A stretch of 64,000 bases of DNA from Thermohalobaculum sp038534135 (lineage in GTDB: Bacteria > Pseudomonadota > Alphaproteobacteria > Rhodobacterales > Rhodobacteraceae). Below, piece after piece: positions 17,847 through 26,467 of this stretch (the stretch's first letter is position 1; each line of letters starts with the position of its first letter). The DNA lies in the NCBI GenBank assembly GCA_038534135.1, contig JBCAXJ010000013.1:1-64000 (forward strand), read 5' to 3'. The notes below the pieces were generated by a model that worked only from the letters and a program-made list of their open reading frames with translations, was not told where the DNA came from and made no database searches. Position numbers and translations under genes: made by a program.

Positions 17847-18438
17847 CTTCGCGCGCACCGCCCTGATGTTGGTCGATCTGCAGAACGATTTCCTGCATCC
17901 AGACGGGGCATATGGTCGGGCCGGACAAACTTCGGACGCCATTGCGGCGCTGCCCGCACGGCTGAAACCGTTGGCCGATGCTTTGCGCAGGCAGGGCGGT
18001 TGGGTGGTTTCGACCCACTTTACGCTCGTCCAAGGCAAGGGCGGCGAACCTTTCATCGCCGACCACCTGCGCAGGCTCCGTCCGTTCCTGAAGAAGGGGG
18101 ATTTTGTCTCCGGCGGCTGGGGGCATGGACTGGTCGATGAACTCGCACCCGCCGACATCTCTATTGAAAAGGTCGCCTATTCGGCTTTCTACCAGTCACG
18201 CATGGAGTTCGCGTTGCACCGCGCCGGGATCGATACACTGATCTTCTCCGGCATCGTGACGCAGGGCGGGGTCGCGTCGACCCTGCGGGACGCACATGTC
18301 CGGGACTTCCATACCATCGTCCTGTCGGACGGGTGTGCGAGTTTTCGGTCCGACGTCCACGAGACGGCGATAGCCGACATGGGCACCATTTCGACCGTCA
18401 TGACCTGTGCTGAGGCGCTGGCTTGGATCGATGGCTAA
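17830..18438 (+). CDS. Isochorismatase-fold hydrolase lacking the catalytic cysteine
   Basis: 202 residues. Cysteine-hydrolase fold with D16 (MLVDLQNDF) and K114 (IEKVAYSAF) of the usual Asp-Lys-Cys triad. The nucleophile position, normally Cys in a VTxxC(V/I)xST motif, is G147 in GIVTQGGVASTLRD. Cys-less members exist among true isochorismatases (PhzD type), which cleave vinyl ethers, so loss of Cys implies non-amidohydrolase chemistry. The position inside the hydantoinase operon would predict an N-carbamoyl amide hydrolase, which conflicts with the missing Cys. Overlaps hyuA by 17 bases and the next gene by 8. Confidence 0.85.
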   Translation: MPDQPDFARTALMLVDLQNDFLHPDGAYGRAGQTSDAIAALPARLKPLADALRRQGGWVVSTHFTLVQGKGGEPFIADHLRRLRPFLKKGDFVSGGWGHGLVDELAPADISIEKVAYSAFYQSRMEFALHRAGIDTLIFSGIVTQGGVASTLRDAHVRDFHTIVLSDGCASFRSDVHETAIADMGTISTVMTCAEALAWIDG

Positions 18439-19828
18439 GATCTCTCCGACACCCGACATTTGGGATATCGAGGTCGATGTAGCCATTGTCGGAGGGGGCG
18501 CGTGCGGGCTGATCGCTGGGCTGCGTGCTGCCGAAGCGGGTGCGGATGTTCTGGTGCTGGAACGCGATGCAACGTCGTCGGGATCGACGGCGCTCTCCTC
18601 GGGATTTATCCCAGCGGCGGGCACCAAATATCAAAGAGAGATCGGAGTCCACGACACACCGGACCTGCTGGCGCGGGACATCCAGGGCAAAGCCAAGGGT
18701 GATGCTCATCCCGGCATTACCCGAACAGTCAGCAGTGCCATCGGCCCTGCCGTCGAATGGCTGTCCGACACTCATGGGCTTGAATGGATCGTCCTCGACG
18801 ATTTTCTCTATCCTGGACACTCGGTGCACAGAATGCACGCTGTCCCGGAGCGAACAGGTGCGGCACTGGTCGCACGGCTGCTGTCCGCGGTCGAAGGCGC
18901 CGGGGTCACGGTTGCCAATCAGGCGCACGCGACCGCGTTGCATCTGCACGATGGCCGGATCGCGGGCGTGACGATCATGCGACCGGACGGCCAGACCGAG
19001 TCGATCGGTTGCAGAGCACTGATCCTGTCGTGCAATGGATACGGCGGCAATCCTGACCTCGTCGCCCGGCACATTCCAGAGATCGCAGGCGCACCCTATT
19101 TCGGCCATACCGGTAACACTGGCGAGGCCGTGCTTTGGGGCGAAGCGCTCGGCGCACAGATCCAGCATCTATCGGGATATCAGGGCCACGGTTCCCTGGC
19201 GGATCCGCACGGGATCCTGATTACCTGGGCGCTGAACATGGAGGGCGGAATTCAGGTCAATACCGAGGGCCGCCGGTTCTCGAACGAACATGAAGGCTAC
19301 TCCGAGCAGGCCGTGAAGGTGCTGGCGCAACCGGGTGGCGTTGCCTGGAACATCTATGACCGACGCCTGCATGAGCTTGGTCTGGGGTTTCCAGACTATC
19401 GCAGTGCCGTCGAAAACGGAGCCATACATCATGGCGATGTCAACGCGCTCGCGGCCAGGACCGGGATCTCGGAAGAGGCATTGTCCGAAACGCTTACGCA
19501 GACGCGCGCCTGTGCCAATGGCGCTCAAGATCCGTTCGGGCGCGATTTTGCCAAGGCGCCAGCGCTTGGGGACGATCTTTATGCTGTTCGGGTCACCGGC
19601 GCTTTGTTCCACACGCAAGGGGGGTTGGTCGTCGATGAGAATGCCCAAGTGCTCAACGCGGACGGCGGCGTCATTCCTGGCCTCTTCGCGGGTGGAGGGG
19701 CTGCGTGCGGTGTCTCGGGTCCGCGGGTCGAGGGGTATCTGTCTGGCAATGGTCTTCTGACTGCGGTCGCGCTTGGGTTTTTGGCGGGCGCGTCAGCGGC
19801 GCGCCTCGCAAAGACTAGGCGTGTGTAG
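18431..19828 (+). CDS. FAD-dependent oxidoreductase (fumarate reductase / ketosteroid dehydrogenase-like)
   Basis: 465 residues of the FAD_binding_2 family. Rossmann motif VAIVGGGACGLIAGLRAAEAG with LERD at the end of the second strand; DATSSGSTALSSGF is the flavin-contact segment; the closing motif is GLFAGGGAACGVSGPRVEGYLSGNGL. Such enzymes add or remove hydrogens across a C=C next to a carbonyl. Starts 8 bases before the isochorismatase-like stop, so translation is probably coupled. Likely role: saturating or desaturating the carbon skeleton of the operon's substrate (inference). Confidence 0.85.
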   Translation: MAKISPTPDIWDIEVDVAIVGGGACGLIAGLRAAEAGADVLVLERDATSSGSTALSSGFIPAAGTKYQREIGVHDTPDLLARDIQGKAKGDAHPGITRTVSSAIGPAVEWLSDTHGLEWIVLDDFLYPGHSVHRMHAVPERTGAALVARLLSAVEGAGVTVANQAHATALHLHDGRIAGVTIMRPDGQTESIGCRALILSCNGYGGNPDLVARHIPEIAGAPYFGHTGNTGEAVLWGEALGAQIQHLSGYQGHGSLADPHGILITWALNMEGGIQVNTEGRRFSNEHEGYSEQAVKVLAQPGGVAWNIYDRRLHELGLGFPDYRSAVENGAIHHGDVNALAARTGISEEALSETLTQTRACANGAQDPFGRDFAKAPALGDDLYAVRVTGALFHTQGGLVVDENAQVLNADGGVIPGLFAGGGAACGVSGPRVEGYLSGNGLLTAVALGFLAGASAARLAKTRRV

Positions 19829-19926
19829 GGACAACCGTACGGTCGCAACACCTGCGGCAACACCAGTCCAAGGGCTATAAGTTGAGTCGGGACTTCGAAT
19901 GGACGACCTTGGATAGGACTGCGCCC

Positions 19927-21273
19927 ATGACGTCTCGCGACCGCATTCTGCACGATAGCCCTGGCCGGACCCTTTGGCGGTTGGCCGTTCCGAACCTTGC
20001 GGCAAGTCTGGTGCAATCCCTGATGATCGTGACCGAGGGCTGGTATGCCGGGCACCTCGGGACAACGGAACTTGCAGGCGCCGCACTTGTCTTCCCGCTG
20101 TTCATGGCGACGATGATGCTGTCGGCGGGCGCTATGGGCGGGGCTGTCGCCGGGGCCATGGCGCGCGCAGCCGGGTCGGGCGATGATGCACGGGCAAATG
20201 CGATCTTGCGCGGTGCCGTCCTGATCGCCTTGGTAATCGGCAGCCTCAAGGGTGCGCTCGTGGTGTTCTTCGGACCGATCCTGTTCGTCGCAATGGGCGG
20301 CGCAGATGCCGGATTGTATGCCGCGACCGAGTATGTAGAGACGCTTTTCCCCTTCATCGCCTTGGTCTGGGTGAGCAATATGCTGACAGGTGCGCTGCGC
20401 GGCACGGGTGATATGCTGCGCCCGGCTGCGATCACCCTGTTGATCGTCGTCTCGCATCTGGTCTTGATCGTCGCGCAGATCATGACTGATGCACCATTCG
20501 GCTTTGCGGGTGCCGGTCTCGCAACTCTCGGAGCTTATGCGATTGGGCTGATTAGCCTGATCTGGATCTGGACCGATCAGCGGCGAGCCGTGCGGTTGAG
20601 CTTCAGCGGTTGGACCGCATTGACGGGACTCCGGCGTCTCCTGGGCAACGGCTTGCTGGCGGGCAGCCAGACCGTCATGACGATCACGTATTCACTGATC
20701 GCGACGGCTGCGTTTGGGAACATCGGTGCAGGCTGGCTGGCAGGTTATGGAATTGGCGTGCGGCTCGAGTTGCTGATCGTTCCAATCATCTTTGGGATTG
20801 GCGGCGCTGGCATGGTCGCGACCGGCACACTGCTGGGCGCAGGACGGCGCCAGGATGCAGTTCGAACGGGATGGTTGAGTGCCGGCTCCGCCGCGACCCT
20901 CGTGGGGGCAATCGGCGCGATCCTTTCGGTCTGGCCGACGCTCTGGACAGGCGTTTTCACGAGCGATATCGAAATCGCTTCGGCGGCAGTTCAATACCTT
21001 GAGACAGTTGGCCCTTGCTATGCATTCTTCGGGCTTGGCCTTTGTCTCTACTTCCTGTCGCAAGGCATGGAGACGCTGGCGGTGCCCGTACTGGGCGCAC
21101 TGCTTCGTCTTGTCGCCGTGGTTGTCGGTCTTTGGGGGCTGTCGTTGAGCGGTCATCTCGACCCCAAAGATGCGTTGTTTCTGCTCGGCGCCGCGATGGT
21201 GTTCTACGGGCTGTTTATCGCGGTTGGCCTTTTGCTTGGCCCCTGGACCAGCCGCGCTGCGACCCGCGCGTGA
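19927..21273 (+). CDS. MATE family multidrug/metabolite exporter
   Basis: About 448 residues with 12 hydrophobic segments. MATE features are LWRLAVPNLAASLVQSLMIVTEGWYAGHLGTTELAGAALVFPLF at the N-terminus and GALRGTGDMLRPA in the middle. It extrudes organic cations or metabolites by Na+ or H+ antiport. The ATG at 19927 is chosen; a TTG at 19882 is open. It begins 98 bases after the FAD gene in the same direction, so it may be part of the operon or have its own promoter; the gap contains a 10-bp palindrome ACCGTACGGT at 19834-19843. Confidence 0.88.
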   Translation: MTSRDRILHDSPGRTLWRLAVPNLAASLVQSLMIVTEGWYAGHLGTTELAGAALVFPLFMATMMLSAGAMGGAVAGAMARAAGSGDDARANAILRGAVLIALVIGSLKGALVVFFGPILFVAMGGADAGLYAATEYVETLFPFIALVWVSNMLTGALRGTGDMLRPAAITLLIVVSHLVLIVAQIMTDAPFGFAGAGLATLGAYAIGLISLIWIWTDQRRAVRLSFSGWTALTGLRRLLGNGLLAGSQTVMTITYSLIATAAFGNIGAGWLAGYGIGVRLELLIVPIIFGIGGAGMVATGTLLGAGRRQDAVRTGWLSAGSAATLVGAIGAILSVWPTLWTGVFTSDIEIASAAVQYLETVGPCYAFFGLGLCLYFLSQGMETLAVPVLGALLRLVAVVVGLWGLSLSGHLDPKDALFLLGAAMVFYGLFIAVGLLLGPWTSRAATRA

Positions 21274-21524
21274 AGCAAGCAAACGCTCCACCAAACGCGC
21301 ATTCGATCGACGCTGCGCAGCTTGTCGACGCCAATGCTTGTCGTTTCCGAATGGTACGGGCCCAAAACCCTTGACCATGCGCCGCTTGATCCCAGAGCGC
21401 ACCCGCTTGTATCTCGGCGGTCATGAGCACCACTTCCGAAGCCGGTCCAAGCGCCGAACCACAAAAATCCGCAGCGAATAGCTTCTGCATTCACGTTGTC
21501 TTGCCGAAAGTCACGGTCTGACCA

Positions 21525-22982
21525 ATGCGCATCGCCATTGCCGGTTTCCAGCACGAAACGAACACCTTCTCTCCCGGTCACGCCGGCATCGAGGAGTTTC
21601 ACATGGCGGACTCGTGGCCAGGTCTGCTTCAAGGAAACGATGTTGTCGAGCGAACCCGCGGCATGAACCTTCCCATCGCCGGAGCGGTGGTGGCTGCTGA
21701 AGGCATCGATCTGGTGCCGATCCTGTGGTGCGCGGCCGAGCCAAGCGGTCCGGTAACCGACGACGCGTTCGACAGGATCAACGGTCTGATCCTTGATGGT
21801 CTCGCCCAAACGGATCCTTTGGATGGCATCTATCTCGATCTGCATGGCGCCATGGTCACCGCAAGCCATGATGATGGTGAAGGCGCGCTGCTGGACCTGA
21901 TCCGGCGTGAGTTCCGCGATCTGCCCATCGGTGTCAGCCTGGACCTTCATGCAAATATCTCACGGCGCATGGTAGAGCTTGCCGACTTGGTTACCGTCTA
22001 CCGCACGTATCCGCATCTCGACATGGCCGACACGGGTGCGCGGTGCATGCGCCGCCTGCGCCGCCGGATTGGTGGTCAGCGACTGCATTCAGCGTTCCGT
22101 CAGATCCCGTTTCTGGTCCCGCTTCACGCCCAGTACACGGGAATGTCTCCGTGTGGAGATCTTTACGGTTCCGTTGAACGGACCGAGACCGATGACGCGT
22201 ATTGCGAGATCGCGATGGGCTTTACGGCCGCTGACATCCATGACTGCGGGCCGTCGGTACTTGCCTACGCGGAGACGCCTGAAAAAGCTCAGGACCTGGC
22301 CACTGATCTTGCCTCTCGCGTTGTCGCCGCGCGGTCCCGTTTTGATACCAATTTGCTTGCGCCTGCCGAGGCGATCGCTCTCGCGCAAGATATCGAAGGG
22401 CCGACAGTCCTGGCCGATGTTCAGGACAATCCAGGCGCTGGGGGCACCTCGGACACCACTGGCCTTCTGCACGCGTTGATCGACGCAAAGGCCAACGGTG
22501 CCATTCTTGGTATCCTCTGCGATCCGGAATTCGTTCAAAGTGCACGCAACGCGGGTGTCGGTTCGACATTCGATGGCGAATTGGGTGCAAAAGCCTGGAG
22601 ATTTGGTCCGCCGCCCGTTGCTGGCAGTTTCGTCGTGGAAGCGTTGAGTGACGGCAACGTCACCTATACCGGCGAAATGTACGGTGGCGGCATCGCCACA
22701 TTGGGGCCAAGTTGCATGGTGCGTCTGGAGCATCCCGGAACCGACATTCGCGTGGTCGTCAGTTCAATCCGCGTGCAATGCCTGGATCGTGCTCTCTTCA
22801 CGCATTTCGGCCTCGATCCCGGCGACACCCAGATAATCTGCGTGAAGAGTACGGTGCATCACCGCGCGGATTTCGAACCGATCGCGAGTAGAGTCCTGAA
22901 CGTAGCGACGCCCGGCGCGTTTTCGTGCGAACTTACCTGCGCTGACTACCGAAACCTGCGTCCGGGCGTCGAAGTCCTTTGA
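21525..22982 (+). CDS. M81 family (MlrC-like) metallopeptidase
   Basis: 485 residues. MlrC was defined as the enzyme that finishes microcystin degradation, but most relatives sit in peptide or amide catabolism loci. Typical features: MRIAIAGFQHETNTFSPG at the start (metal-binding HET motif), DGIYLDLHGAMVT, SLDLHANIS, YRTYPHLDMADTG and DVQDNPGAGGTSDTTG. Starts 251 bases after the MATE gene. Its substrate could be a linear amide from the hydantoinase step (inference from neighbourhood). Confidence 0.9.
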   Translation: MRIAIAGFQHETNTFSPGHAGIEEFHMADSWPGLLQGNDVVERTRGMNLPIAGAVVAAEGIDLVPILWCAAEPSGPVTDDAFDRINGLILDGLAQTDPLDGIYLDLHGAMVTASHDDGEGALLDLIRREFRDLPIGVSLDLHANISRRMVELADLVTVYRTYPHLDMADTGARCMRRLRRRIGGQRLHSAFRQIPFLVPLHAQYTGMSPCGDLYGSVERTETDDAYCEIAMGFTAADIHDCGPSVLAYAETPEKAQDLATDLASRVVAARSRFDTNLLAPAEAIALAQDIEGPTVLADVQDNPGAGGTSDTTGLLHALIDAKANGAILGILCDPEFVQSARNAGVGSTFDGELGAKAWRFGPPPVAGSFVVEALSDGNVTYTGEMYGGGIATLGPSCMVRLEHPGTDIRVVVSSIRVQCLDRALFTHFGLDPGDTQIICVKSTVHHRADFEPIASRVLNVATPGAFSCELTCADYRNLRPGVEVL

Positions 22983-23078
22983 TCGCGAATCACAGGATTC
23001 GGACATTGGGCGTGAACGCAGCAGTACCTATCTTCGGCGCGCGGATGTGGTAGATCGCAAGTAACTGAAGCCAGATGC

Positions 23079-24101
23079 GTGCAAATGACTGTAGCCGACC
23101 AAAAAAAGGATACGACCTGGCGCCTCTCCGTCGCGCCCATGATGGAGTGGACGGACAGATTCTGCCGTGCGTTCCATCGCAAGCTCTCTCGGCACACGCT
23201 GCTCTACACCGAGATGTTGACGGCCAACGCGCTGTTGCATGGTGATCCGGAGCGGTGGTTGAAACACTCACCAGACGAGTACCCGTTGGCTTTGCAACTG
23301 GGTGGTTCAGTGCCTGGAGATCTGTTCAAAGCCGTGCGCATCGCGCGTGACTTTGGCTTCTGCGAGATCAACCTGAATTGCGGTTGTCCCTCGGACCGGG
23401 TGCAGAACGGCGCCTTCGGAGCATGCCTGATGCTGACGCCCGACCTTGTGGCGGACTGTACGGCGGCGATGCGCGACGCCGCAGGGCCAAACGGCCCTGA
23501 GATTACAGTCAAATGCCGGATCGGCGTCGATGATCAGGATCCCGAGGCAGTCCTGCCAGACTTTATCGACACGGTCGCGGCAAGCGGCGTTCAACGCTTT
23601 TCTGTTCATGCCCGGAAGGCTTGGCTCCAGGGATTGAGCCCGAAGGAGAACCGGACGATCCCGCCGCTGGACTATGATCTGGTCAAGCGTATCAAGTCGG
23701 AACGACCGGAACTGACGATCGCGCTGAACGGTGGGATTGAGACGCTGGACGCAGCGATCGGGCATCTCGCCGACTTTGACGGCGCGATGATCGGCCGGGC
23801 GGCTTATCACGCGCCATGGGACATCCTCGCCGACGCAGATCGCCGTGTGTTCAAAGAACCCGTTCCGCCAATCACTCCGGAGTCTGCCGTCCGGGCGATG
23901 TATCCGTTCATCGAGGATGAGCTCTCCGCCGGCACGCGGTTGCACATGATCACCCGGCACATGCTGGGCGTCTTCGCGGGGCGTCCGGGCGCGCGGCGCT
24001 GGCGGCGGATCCTGTCGGAGAAAGCGACGGGACCCGGGGCCGGGCTTGAGGTGATCGAGGACGCCATGGCGGCGGTCATCCAAGGTGAAGCGGCTGCCTG
24101 A
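23079..24101 (+). CDS. dusA: tRNA-dihydrouridine synthase A
   Basis: 340 residues from GTG 23079 (338 from ATG 23085). FMN enzyme reducing U20/U20a in the D-loop of tRNA. Seen: LSVAPMMEWTDRFCR, TEMLTANALLHGD, ALQLGGSVPGDL, INLNCGCPSDRVQNGAFGACLM (active-site Cys), HARKAWLQGLSPKENR (the KAxLxGLSPKxNR motif is DusA-specific) and ALNGGIETLD. The downstream ATG follows its TGA by one base. Confidence 0.95.
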   Translation: MQMTVADQKKDTTWRLSVAPMMEWTDRFCRAFHRKLSRHTLLYTEMLTANALLHGDPERWLKHSPDEYPLALQLGGSVPGDLFKAVRIARDFGFCEINLNCGCPSDRVQNGAFGACLMLTPDLVADCTAAMRDAAGPNGPEITVKCRIGVDDQDPEAVLPDFIDTVAASGVQRFSVHARKAWLQGLSPKENRTIPPLDYDLVKRIKSERPELTIALNGGIETLDAAIGHLADFDGAMIGRAAYHAPWDILADADRRVFKEPVPPITPESAVRAMYPFIEDELSAGTRLHMITRHMLGVFAGRPGARRWRRILSEKATGPGAGLEVIEDAMAAVIQGEAAA

Positions 24102-24102
24102 C

Positions 24103-24915
24103 ATGGACAGCGACTACGAACGCTTCCTGTCGCGCGGTTGGCTCCGATTCTCGCACGACTCGGCCCTCGCCGACTGGGTGGATCGGGCAATCCCCGTTGC
24201 AGAGACGCTATGCAACGACCCGGATCTCGTTCAGCAATGGCTTCGCTGCGGCGGGACATGGTTCGCGGGCGTCAATATCTTCCCCAATGACGAGCGTGGC
24301 GCGATACCAGACGCAAGCGTCCCACCCCTTTCAGGCAACGTAATCGACTTCATTGTCGACAAGCTTGGCTTCGGCGGCATCGCCTGGGATCCCGCTCAGA
24401 TCTCGGTCTGTTATCCCGGTTACCCGCAGCCTTGGGAGGGCGAGAGCGACGCCGCCTTTCGGTTCCGCCGTGATCGCGATGCCGCGCATGTTGACGGTCT
24501 GCGGCGCAGCGATCCCGGGCGGCGGCGGTCACCGGCGGAAGGCCATGCGTTCATCCTCGGCATACCGCTGAACACGGCCGACCCCGAGGCCGCACCCCTG
24601 GTGGTCTACGAGGGATCGCACGAAGTTATTCGCCGTGCGCTCCGTGAGCGCCTTGGCGGGATCGACCCGCAGGATTGGCGCTCCGAGGATGTGACCGAGG
24701 CCTATACCGCCGCGCGGCGCGCCGCCTTCGAACGATGCCCGCGGGTACCGGTCACCGCAAAGCCGGGAGAGTGCTATCTCGTGCATCGGCTTGCAGTTCA
24801 TGGGGTCGCCCCCTGGACAGCACCTGAGGTGGCCGGGGCGAAGCGCTCGATCGCTTACTTCAGACCGGACCCTGATCCCGGCGGCTCACTTGCATGGTGG
24901 TTGGGCCAGCCCTGA
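24103..24915 (+). CDS. Putative Fe(II)/2-oxoglutarate-type (phytanoyl-CoA dioxygenase-like) oxygenase
   Basis: 270 residues. A possible HxD iron motif is seen in AAHVDG (about residue 132-134) and a distal His in VHRLAVHGVAPW, followed by KRSIAYFRPD with the basic residue that would bind the 2OG carboxylate. The pattern suits small PhyH-like hydroxylases; no substrate can be inferred. It starts one base after dusA and is probably co-transcribed. Convergent with the aspartic protease gene; 12 bases separate the stops. Confidence 0.65.
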   Translation: MDSDYERFLSRGWLRFSHDSALADWVDRAIPVAETLCNDPDLVQQWLRCGGTWFAGVNIFPNDERGAIPDASVPPLSGNVIDFIVDKLGFGGIAWDPAQISVCYPGYPQPWEGESDAAFRFRRDRDAAHVDGLRRSDPGRRRSPAEGHAFILGIPLNTADPEAAPLVVYEGSHEVIRRALRERLGGIDPQDWRSEDVTEAYTAARRAAFERCPRVPVTAKPGECYLVHRLAVHGVAPWTAPEVAGAKRSIAYFRPDPDPGGSLAWWLGQP

Positions 24916-24927
24916 CCTGGCAGCGGC

Positions 24928-25695
24928 TCACTGCATCTTCAGGATCAGCTTGTCGCCCCGGAAAGATGTTTCGTAGAGCCGGTCCAGAAAGCTCATTCCC
25001 AGCAAACCGCTCTTGAGCCGCCCCGGATGAGCCACGGCAGCCTGAACGTCCCGCACCTCGATCGGACCGATTCGGATTGAGGCCAGGCGAATGGGCGCAA
25101 CGCTCGACTGGCCGTTGGCAGTCGTGATCGGAAGTGTGAACTCGAGCCGGTCCGCATCAATGCCGATCTGCTCCATCGCTTCATACGGCAGCAACACCAT
25201 CGACGCACCGGTGTCGACCATCAGGCGCATCCGCTCGCCGTTGACCTCGGCTTCCGCGCGGTAGTGGCCATCCCATGCCCGGCGCAGCTGCGCCTCGCCC
25301 TTTGCCGTGCTCAGTGCGACTGAGGGGTGAATGGTTCCGCGCATCAGGTCATAGCTGTGCGAAAGCTCGACGCGATAGGCATAAGCCGTAACGAGGCCCG
25401 AGAATACGCCGATCCAGATCGCCGCATATCGCCCGGTTCGTGCACCGCCGCGGATCAGCATCCGGCCAGCCGACGCAATCGTGATGCCAGCGCCGAAGAC
25501 GACGAAGTAGGCAGCGCGCAATTCGAGATCGTCGGACCAAAGGAAAGCCGAACCGGGCGGACCCAGCAGCACCAGGCTCAGACTCACGAGCGAAAGCGTA
25601 GTGAGCGGCCAGAAAAGCATGTTCAGACGCAAAGCATTCCCCAGTCCCGTTCTGTCCCGGGTTGTCCCCCTCAACACGGCCGATCTGCCGCGCAC
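24928..25695 (-). CDS. TIGR02281-type retropepsin-like aspartic protease, membrane anchored
   Basis: 255 residues from the furthest start; an internal ATG at 25620 (MLFWPLTTL) would place the first membrane segment nearer the terminus and is also plausible. Two or three hydrophobic helices in the first 120 residues, then a clan AA protease domain: LMVDTGASMVLLPYEAM with the catalytic DTGAS, VAAPI-like flap region and GLLGMSFLDRLYETSF at the end. Substrate and role unknown. Confidence 0.88.
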   Translation of the reverse strand: MRGRSAVLRGTTRDRTGLGNALRLNMLFWPLTTLSLVSLSLVLLGPPGSAFLWSDDLELRAAYFVVFGAGITIASAGRMLIRGGARTGRYAAIWIGVFSGLVTAYAYRVELSHSYDLMRGTIHPSVALSTAKGEAQLRRAWDGHYRAEAEVNGERMRLMVDTGASMVLLPYEAMEQIGIDADRLEFTLPITTANGQSSVAPIRLASIRIGPIEVRDVQAAVAHPGRLKSGLLGMSFLDRLYETSFRGDKLILKMQ

Positions 25696-25748
25696 TGCGA
25701 CATTTTAGGCGAAAGGTTAACAGAATGTAAACAAGTCGGACTCAGTCC

Positions 25749-26003
25749 TTACGCGGACCGCCGTTTGATACGTGCCTGCCGCCCACCAGAGCGGTTGCGC
25801 GGTCCCGGATCACGCGCGGGCAGTTCCGCCATGATCAGGCTTCGTTCTTCGGGCGTCATTGACGACCATCGGGCGATCTCGTCGCCGGTTCGCGCGCAGC
25901 CCAGACACAGCCGCGTTTCCGGATGAATCATGCAGATGTTCACGCACGGGCTATCAATTTCCGGGCGCTGCCAGACGGGAGGTTCCGGTTGTTCACTCAT
26001 CAT
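25749..26003 (-). CDS. DUF1289 Cys-rich small protein
   Basis: 84 residues. DUF1289 motif SPCVNICMIHPETRLCLGCARTGDEIARW with four Cys likely binding metal, then MTPEERSLIMAELPAR. The ATG overlaps the ruvX stop (ATGA), so it is translationally coupled to ruvX. The C-terminus is basic (RNRSGGRQARIKRR), possibly for nucleic-acid contact. Function unknown. Confidence 0.9.
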   Translation of the reverse strand: MMSEQPEPPVWQRPEIDSPCVNICMIHPETRLCLGCARTGDEIARWSSMTPEERSLIMAELPARDPGPRNRSGGRQARIKRRSA

Positions 26004-26467
26004 GCGCCCTGCTCGATGATGGCAAGACGGTCCAGCGCGCCTTGCAGAATGTACTGTGCTGCCATCGCATCGATGACCTCGGCGCGGCGTTTACGAGACA
26101 TGTCTGCCTCCAGCAAGGTCCGTTCTGCCGCCACGGTTGACAATCGTTCGTCCCAGAATGCGACCGGAAGCCCCAGTTTCTCGGCAACGTTGCGGGCGAA
26201 GGCACGGACCGACTGCGCACGCGGCCCCTCGGACCCATCCATGTTTCTAGGCAGTCCGATGACGACGCCCGTGATCGAGCGATCTGCCACAATCCCGTCC
26301 AGCACGGACGCATCCTTCGAGAACTTGCCGCGCTTCAGTGTCTGAAACGGCGTCGCTGTCATACGCAAGCCGTCCGAGATCGCGACGCCAATCGTCTTCG
26401 TCCCAGGGTCCAGACCCATCAGCGCCCCAGCGCGCGGCAGCTGGGCGACGTCTTCGTGCAGTGTCAT
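26000..26467 (-). CDS. ruvX: YqgF/RuvX, pre-16S rRNA nuclease / putative Holliday junction resolvase
   Basis: 155 residues with an RNase H fold. Motifs: GLDPGTKTIGVAISD (first acidic residue), VIGLPRNMDGSEGPRAQSVRAFA, FWDERLSTVAAER and IDAMAAQYILQ with the last acidic residue. In E. coli the homologue trims 16S rRNA ends. Overlaps ccmI upstream and DUF1289 downstream by 4 bases, forming ccmI-ruvX-DUF1289. Confidence 0.93.
   Translation of the reverse strand: MTLHEDVAQLPRAGALMGLDPGTKTIGVAISDGLRMTATPFQTLKRGKFSKDASVLDGIVADRSITGVVIGLPRNMDGSEGPRAQSVRAFARNVAEKLGLPVAFWDERLSTVAAERTLLEADMSRKRRAEVIDAMAAQYILQGALDRLAIIEQGA

Noticed and set aside
19834..19843. ACCGTACGGT palindrome between the FAD and MATE genes
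   Set aside because: Only 10 bp, which is expected by chance at this scale; too weak for a regulatory call.
21215..21490. 91-codon frame on the minus strand between the MATE and MlrC genes
   Set aside because: Overlaps the MATE 3' end by 59 bases, no recognisable motif and no good ribosome site; considered and left out, although a small gene cannot be fully excluded.
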